Of a stretch of 11,500 nt of DNA, positions 7,351-11,500 are shown in pieces. Position 1 is the first letter of the stretch. Each line of letters opens with the position of its first letter. The translations under genes were made by a program, and so were the position numbers. Under the pieces are notes generated by a model, which had not been told where the DNA came from, searched no databases, and saw only the letters and a list, made by a program, of their open reading frames with translations. Source of the stretch: Lachnospiraceae bacterium UBA4381 (lineage in GTDB: Bacteria > Bacillota > Clostridia > Lachnospirales > Lachnospiraceae); NCBI GenBank assembly GCA_002391105.1, contig DGRT01000090.1, forward strand, positions 2,722 to 14,221, given 5' to 3'.

Positions 7351-7481
7351 CTTAGTATGAAAAAATGTGGGGGAAGGTATAGAATCCTTCATTTGGAACA
7401 ATTATAATATAACACCTGATTATGTCTTATATTAGACCATTGTGTGAATATTCTGTGAATTAACATGTATTTTTGTATTTT

Positions 7482-8741
7482 TTAACTGGATGTAAGTATT
7501 GAAGTAGGAATACTCCTGTCAAGCTCCTTGTTTGAAAATACTACATCCATAGCTGTCATAATCGAATTATCTATTTTGTTATCCATAACCATGCCACGCA
7601 TGATTTCTATAGCCTTCTCATGAGAGAAACCGGCTTTATATGCACGCTCTTCGGTCAGTGCCTGATATATATCGCAGCAGGTCATAAGTCTTTCTTCCAT
7701 AGACAGACTATCACCGGTGAGACCGAAAGGATAACCTGAGCCATCAAGCTTTTCATGGTGATGCGATGCCCAGATCAGGATATCGTTCATACCCTTGATA
7801 TTTTTAAGAATCTCATAGGTATAGGTTACATGCTGTTTCATGATCTCATATTCACGGTCATCCAGTTTTCCCGGTTTCTGAAGTATCTCATTTGGAATCA
7901 GCAGCTTTCCTACATCGTGAAGCGCACCGGCAAGATAATATTTTGTCAGCTTTTCAGGTGGGAAATGATAATACTCACCCATTTTCTTACAATTAACCGC
8001 AACACCGGAGGAATGTTTACAGGTATAATGCGATTTGAAATCAATGATCATAGCCAGAAGAGTGGCAAGGTTGAATACCTCCTGCGGAGAGTATTCATCA
8101 TTAAAATGCTTTGTGGATTTTCTAAGGAAATTATCTATGTTGGTAACGGATAGATTGTTCATATGCTTCAACTTGAAAAACTTTGTGAAGCTGTCAGATA
8201 CTTCCTTTGAAAACATAGAGCCTGAGTTGGACTTGACAAAGTATATTATCGCACCATAGGTCTCTTTGTTAGGTGCGGTAAGATCAAAGGCATTATCAAG
8301 TGTATCAGCCAGATGAATAATCTGAGCCTTGATAGGAGTTCTGTCATAGGTACGTCCCTGTGGACCTGAACCATCAGCATTTTCATGATGGAGAAGTATG
8401 ACATCTCTGTTATTGGTTCTGAAAGGCATGTATTTTGTATTATATTCGCCTATGATACATCTGCGTCTGTTGAAATCAAGGACGCTGTATCCTCCGGTAC
8501 CGTTATACTTTTTATATTCAAGCTCTTCCTGATTAACCTGTGTAAGTGCATTATCGTGAAGAATAGAAAAAGCAGCCAGATCAACAAGTTCATCGGGAGT
8601 CAGTCCCATAGCTTTGCCCAGCATGATGGACATTGCTGCTATTCTTTTGCAATGCCCCTTACGTATTCCGATCAGCTCGTGCTCAACAGCATCCAGGCCG
8701 ATGGATACAGCATATAAAACTTCATTAAGATCTATCTTCAA
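7482..8741 (-). CDS. Tandem HD-domain protein with C-terminal HD-GYP (probable c-di-GMP phosphodiesterase)
   Basis: The 419-residue protein contains two HD-type domains and no membrane segment, so it should be cytoplasmic. The second domain (about 225-400) carries a full HD-GYP signature: H243, HDVGK (275-279), H304, HHEKLDGSGYP (328-338) and D357 in CCDIYQALTEERAYK. Such domains hydrolyse cyclic di-GMP or related cyclic dinucleotides at a metal centre. The first domain (about 20-160) keeps H30, H62-D63, HHENADGSGP (118-127) and D146, but has HDNAL instead of HDxGK, GSGP instead of GSGYP, and RC where a His-Cys is usual before IIGE, so it is probably inactive or regulatory. The start is TTG at 8741: GAGG at 8751-8754 sits 9 bases upstream, an in-frame stop lies 30 bases before, and no ATG is nearby. 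The gene is convergent with the dnaX operon and divergent from lon. Confidence 0.88.
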   Translation of the reverse strand: MKIDLNEVLYAVSIGLDAVEHELIGIRKGHCKRIAAMSIMLGKAMGLTPDELVDLAAFSILHDNALTQVNQEELEYKKYNGTGGYSVLDFNRRRCIIGEYNTKYMPFRTNNRDVILLHHENADGSGPQGRTYDRTPIKAQIIHLADTLDNAFDLTAPNKETYGAIIYFVKSNSGSMFSKEVSDSFTKFFKLKHMNNLSVTNIDNFLRKSTKHFNDEYSPQEVFNLATLLAMIIDFKSHYTCKHSSGVAVNCKKMGEYYHFPPEKLTKYYLAGALHDVGKLLIPNEILQKPGKLDDREYEIMKQHVTYTYEILKNIKGMNDILIWASHHHEKLDGSGYPFGLTGDSLSMEERLMTCCDIYQALTEERAYKAGFSHEKAIEIMRGMVMDNKIDNSIMTAMDVVFSNKELDRSIPTSILTSS

Positions 8742-8778
8742 CGGAAATGTCCTCGCTACACACTTTTCTCAACTTTAT

Positions 8779-8807
8779 ATAATACAGCAAAAAGGTTTTT
8801 ACTTCCA
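8779..8807 (-). promoter_or_regulatory. Weak candidate promoter for the HD-domain gene
   Basis: On the minus strand TGGAAG (8807-8802) is followed by 17 bases and TATTAT (8784-8779). The -10 box is good and the -35 box poor. A start near 8772 gives a leader of about 30 bases before the TTG at 8741. It is the best candidate I see in this divergent region and lies clear of the CIRCE element. Confidence 0.35.
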
Positions 8808-8817
8808 CCATTTTTTC

Positions 8818-8845
8818 TTGCTTTTTTATATTTTTATAGTATGAT
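8818..8845 (+). promoter_or_regulatory. Sigma-A-type promoter of lon
   Basis: TTGCTT (8818-8823) and TATGAT (8840-8845) are separated by 16 bases. Transcription would start at about 8851-8853, at the left arm of the CIRCE element, the usual geometry for HrcA-repressed promoters. Confidence 0.6.
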
Positions 8846-8850
8846 ATATA

Positions 8851-8877
8851 TTAGCACTCGTCATAATAAAGTGCTAA
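8851..8877 (+). promoter_or_regulatory. CIRCE element (HrcA operator) upstream of lon
   Basis: TTAGCACTC (8851-8859), nine bases, then AAGTGCTAA (8869-8877). The family consensus is TTAGCACTC-N9-GAGTGCTAA, so 17 of 18 arm positions match; the only change is A for G at 8869. It overlaps the predicted lon start site and lies 27 bases before the lon ATG. HrcA bound here would repress lon until heat or misfolded protein titrates GroEL away. hrcA itself is not in the window. Confidence 0.93.
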
Positions 8878-8904
8878 CAAAAAAAATAATTCGAGGAGGA
8901 TGTT

Positions 8905-11175
8905 ATGATTACAATACCTATCTATGACACCATCTTACTCCCAGATGTAATATTTTACTTTAAAAGTGAAGTGACAGATGAATGGAATGTTCAGACTCTC
9001 AAGGCGGGAGATGAGCTGTGTTTTGTAATGCTTAGAGAGGATATGGATCCTAATAAGGCAGAGCTTAGAGATATATATCCCATTGGAATATATGCCAGGG
9101 TTGAAACCATTGATGCAGATGGAAATGTAAAGGTAAGAGCGGTCAGTCGTGTAAATGTACTTGATTTTAAGAGAAACAGGAAAGGCGTTATAAAGGTTGA
9201 TCTGGAAATCAGACCTGAAATAGAAGACCTTACACCTGAAGAAGAGGACAGCAGATTTGAACAGCTCAGAAGCCGCTTCCTGAACTTTGTCCAGAATTAT
9301 CAGTGGGGGCTATGGGCAAGAGCGTTTATGCTTCAGTGGAAGAATATCTACGATCTTGTATGCTCTATGAGTGGTTATCTTATGATGGACTGGGAAGAGA
9401 AGTACGAGATTATTGAGGTTGACAGCAGAAAAGAGAGATATGACCTGATAGAACATGCTTCCATGGCTTTTATGGAGCTTACGGATGTGGCTGAAACTGC
9501 AGAGCAGCAGCAACAGCAGAGAAATGAAAATCTGTATCGTGAGGATGCCATCAAGAAGCAGATAGATATACTTCAGAGAGAACTGGATGAGATGCACCCC
9601 GAAAGTATTTCTGATGTCAGAAAATTTGAGAAGAGCATTGCCGAAGCAGGAATGAATGAGGATGCTGAGCGTGAAGCACGCAAGGTTCTTAACCGTATGA
9701 AGCAGGAGGGACAGGACAGTCATGAGTATGGAATGCTTTATGATTATCTAGATTTTGTAACTACACTTTCCTGGAAGACAGAGGAGTATGTTCCTATTGA
9801 TCTTGGAAAGGCAGAAGAGGTTCTGGACAGAGAGCATTATGGACTGAAGAAGGTTAAGGAGCGTATCATACAGCAGCTTGCGGTAATGGCACTCAATAAG
9901 AAGCAGTCAGGTTCTATACTTCTGTTTGTTGGTGCTCCCGGTACCGGTAAGACCAGTATAGGACAGAGTATAGCCGAAGCTCTGGGGCGTAAATATGTAC
10001 GTATTTCCCTTGGCGGTGTAAGAGACGAGGCTGAGATCAGAGGGCATAGAAGAACATATATTGGAGCTATGCCGGGACGTATCATGGAGGGCATGAAGAG
10101 GAGCGGAGCTTCCAATCCGGTTATGGTTCTTGATGAAGTTGACAAGCTGGTAAGAGACTACGGCGGAGATCCTTCATCTGCACTACTGGAGGTTTTGGAT
10201 CCGGAGCAGAACAGTACATTTACGGACCATTACATGAATGTTCCGTACGATCTGTCAAATGTTCTCTTTGTATGTACAGCAAACTCTACGGATACTATAC
10301 CTGAGCCGCTGCTTAACAGAATGGAGATCATCGAGTTCCCCGGCTATACAGCAACAGAGAAGTTCTATATCGCAAAGAAGCACCTCATACCTAAGGCTAT
10401 GAAGGCGTCCGGGGTTAAGCGTAAGGACATTACCATAACCGATGCAGCAGTAAGAAAGGTTATCTCTGACTATACGATGGAATCAGGAGTCAGAGGACTA
10501 AAGAAGCAGATTGATACACTTATGAGATATGCTGCAGTCAAGCTGGTAAAGGGTGAAAGTGAGAAGCTCTCCGTAAAGCCGGCTAATCTCAGGGAATATA
10601 TAGGTCATCGTGGAATCAATCACGATATTATAGATAAGAAGTCAGTTCCCGGTGTTGTAACAGGCCTTGCCTGGACTATGGCAGGAGGCGAGATACTGTT
10701 TATCGAAACCAAGCTGATACATGGCAGTGGCAAGCTTATTATCACCGGACAGTTGGGTGATGTAATGAAGGAATCGGTTTCGATTGCCATAAGTCTGGTT
10801 AAGTCCATGTATCCTGAAGAAACCAAATGCTTTGAAGAGATGGATCTGCATATTCATGTTCCTGAGGGAGCAGTTCCAAAGGACGGACCTTCAGCCGGAA
10901 TTACCATCGTGACTGCACTGACATCCCTTGTTACCGGAAAGCCGGTAAATCCTGCTATTGCCATGACCGGAGAAGTTTCCCTGAGAGGAAATGTCATGCC
11001 GATCGGAGGACTTCCGGAGAAGCTGATGGCAGCAGTGCGAGCCGGAGTGAAGACTGTATTTATTCCGGAGAAGAATGTTGAAGATCTTGAGGATGTTGCC
11101 GAAGAGGTAAAGAAGGAGCTTGAGATAGTACCGGTTAAGAAGGTTAAGGATGTTATCAGCAGGGTAATTGTATAA
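8905..11175 (+). CDS. lon: ATP-dependent protease Lon (endopeptidase La), divergent N-terminus
   Basis: Lon is a cytoplasmic ring-shaped AAA+ serine protease that degrades misfolded and selected regulatory proteins. The 756-residue product is slightly shorter than E. coli Lon (784). Order: an N-terminal substrate-binding domain (about 1-110, starting MITIPIYDTILLPD), a helical region with coiled-coil character and a short Gln run (about 190-290), the AAA+ module with Walker A GAPGTGKT (343-350) and Walker B VLDE (408-411), sensor-type NRME, and the protease domain with the catalytic Ser663 in PKDGPSAG and Lys706 in GGLPEKLMAA. AAA+ and protease domains look fully active; the N-domain departs strongly from the usual LPLRD..VFPG pattern. 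AGGAGG (8894-8899) is 5 bases before the ATG. The gene stands alone, with its own promoter, a CIRCE operator and a terminator. Confidence 0.95.
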   Translation: MITIPIYDTILLPDVIFYFKSEVTDEWNVQTLKAGDELCFVMLREDMDPNKAELRDIYPIGIYARVETIDADGNVKVRAVSRVNVLDFKRNRKGVIKVDLEIRPEIEDLTPEEEDSRFEQLRSRFLNFVQNYQWGLWARAFMLQWKNIYDLVCSMSGYLMMDWEEKYEIIEVDSRKERYDLIEHASMAFMELTDVAETAEQQQQQRNENLYREDAIKKQIDILQRELDEMHPESISDVRKFEKSIAEAGMNEDAEREARKVLNRMKQEGQDSHEYGMLYDYLDFVTTLSWKTEEYVPIDLGKAEEVLDREHYGLKKVKERIIQQLAVMALNKKQSGSILLFVGAPGTGKTSIGQSIAEALGRKYVRISLGGVRDEAEIRGHRRTYIGAMPGRIMEGMKRSGASNPVMVLDEVDKLVRDYGGDPSSALLEVLDPEQNSTFTDHYMNVPYDLSNVLFVCTANSTDTIPEPLLNRMEIIEFPGYTATEKFYIAKKHLIPKAMKASGVKRKDITITDAAVRKVISDYTMESGVRGLKKQIDTLMRYAAVKLVKGESEKLSVKPANLREYIGHRGINHDIIDKKSVPGVVTGLAWTMAGGEILFIETKLIHGSGKLIITGQLGDVMKESVSIAISLVKSMYPEETKCFEEMDLHIHVPEGAVPKDGPSAGITIVTALTSLVTGKPVNPAIAMTGEVSLRGNVMPIGGLPEKLMAAVRAGVKTVFIPEKNVEDLEDVAEEVKKELEIVPVKKVKDVISRVIV

Positions 11176-11185
11176 TAAGTATGAG

Positions 11186-11217
11186 AGGCTGCTCACTTAG
11201 GTGGGTAGCCTTTTTTT
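11186..11217 (+). terminator. Intrinsic terminator of lon
   Basis: AGGCTGCTCAC (11186-11196) pairs with GTGGGTAGCCT (11201-11211) as an 11-pair stem with two G-T wobbles and the 4-base loop TTAG. Seven T's (11211-11217) follow. It begins 10 bases after the lon stop, and on the minus strand the tail would be A-rich, so it acts only on lon. Confidence 0.93.
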
Positions 11218-11294
11218 GGGAGAGGCTGCGTTATTCTCCTCAAAGGGACTCATGACTTATAGAGGGATGCTGTTTTGTTCATAGAATAATAAAA

Positions 11295-11365
11295 AGCAGG
11301 CAACGGGAATCGAACCCGCCTATCCAGCTTGGGAAGCTGGTGTTCTACCAATGAACTATGCCTGC
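11295..11365 (-). tRNA. tRNA-Gly, anticodon CCC
   Basis: On the minus strand the acceptor strand GCAGGCA (11365-11359) pairs with TGCCTGC (11302-11296), followed by discriminator T at 11295. The D-arm contains AGTTCATTGGTAGAAC, the anticodon arm is CCAGC-TTCCCAA-GCTGG with anticodon CCC at 11333-11331, and the T-arm has GGTTCGATTCC in its loop region. This reads GGG glycine codons. The CCA end is not encoded; TTTTTATTATT follows directly and may help end transcription. All stems are intact. Confidence 0.96.
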
Positions 11366-11396
11366 ATCATGTATAAAATATTGTTTTGAATTGCCG

Positions 11397-11425
11397 AATA
11401 TATCCGAGACTGTATCGACATACAA
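11397..11425 (-). promoter_or_regulatory. Probable promoter of tRNA-Gly
   Basis: On the minus strand TTGTAT (11425-11420), a 17-base spacer, then TATATT (11402-11397), matching five of six -10 positions. Transcription would start near 11390, about 25 bases before the tRNA 5' end. The surrounding stretch 11426-11452 is very AT-rich, which fits an upstream activating region. Confidence 0.5.
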
Positions 11426-11452
11426 CATAATATAATAATAAATTTAAAATTT

Positions 11453-11500
11453 CAAGGGTGCTTTTGTGACAGGGGTTGTGACAGGGGGACAGGCACCTTG
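11453..11500. repeat. GTGACAGGGG repeat with inverted ends, at the window edge
   Basis: TGTGACAGGGG occurs twice, at 11465-11475 and 11477-11487, a 12-base period, followed by GACAGG. The block is flanked by inverted arms: CAAGGGTGC (11453-11461) against GCACCTTG (11493-11500), pairing with one bulged G. G-rich strings of the GGGGACAGGCACC kind recur as dispersed intergenic repeats in many bacterial genomes, some linked to REP-type transposases; that link is from memory and not shown here. The composition differs sharply from the AT-rich DNA just before it. The element may continue beyond the window. Confidence 0.6.

Noticed and set aside
7371..7481. Second terminator for the HD-domain gene in the AT-rich gap
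   Set aside because: Only a 4-pair stem (GTCT/AGAC) and the palindrome GAATATTC are present, neither followed by a T-run; the hairpin at 7323-7350 is much stronger.
11465..11500. Start of a CRISPR array
   Set aside because: The two copies are 11 bases with a 1-base gap, with no spacer-sized interval.

Overview
The window is a chromosomal, housekeeping-type segment from a low-to-mid GC Gram-positive bacterium, most likely a Clostridia member of the Lachnospiraceae. The evidence is the dnaX-ybaB-recR order, strong AGGAGG ribosome sites, two TTG starts, a CIRCE heat-shock operator, and a group III-type phosphofructokinase (GGNGS/PKTIDND) that I recall as typical of that family. I see no phage, insertion-sequence transposase, CRISPR array or toxin-antitoxin pair.

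Layout. (1) Positions 1-463, minus strand: the N-terminal part of a Ser/Ala/Glu-rich protein that runs off the left edge. (2) 464-758: a divergent control region. It holds a good minus-strand promoter, three copies of a TGTACTRGTACA-like palindrome, a probable extended -10 promoter for dnaX, and a hairpin near the 5' end of the dnaX mRNA. (3) 759-7315, plus strand: a tightly packed operon of dnaX, ybaB, recR, a 6-phosphofructokinase gene, and a 905-residue membrane-anchored protein, closed by a hairpin at 7323-7350. (4) 7482-8741, minus strand: a protein with two HD-type domains, the second a complete HD-GYP signature, convergent with the operon. (5) 8742-8904: a divergent region with the lon promoter and a near-perfect CIRCE element. 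(6) 8905-11175, plus strand: an ATP-dependent Lon protease with a divergent N-terminus, followed by a strong intrinsic terminator. (7) 11295-11365, minus strand: tRNA-Gly(CCC) with its own probable promoter. (8) 11453-11500: a GTGACAGGGG-type repeat with inverted ends, reaching the right edge.

How it fits together. dnaX, ybaB and recR form the familiar replication/recombination cluster: clamp-loader subunit, nucleoid-associated protein and RecFOR-pathway protein. Here a glycolytic gene and a cell-surface protein of unknown role are attached downstream. lon appears to be under HrcA heat-shock control. The HD-GYP protein probably belongs to cyclic-di-nucleotide signalling.

I did not find a clearly new multi-gene system. 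The observations most worth following are the CIRCE element on lon, the operator array at 525-604, the probable inactive C39-like domain at the end of the 905-residue protein, and the repeat at the right edge.
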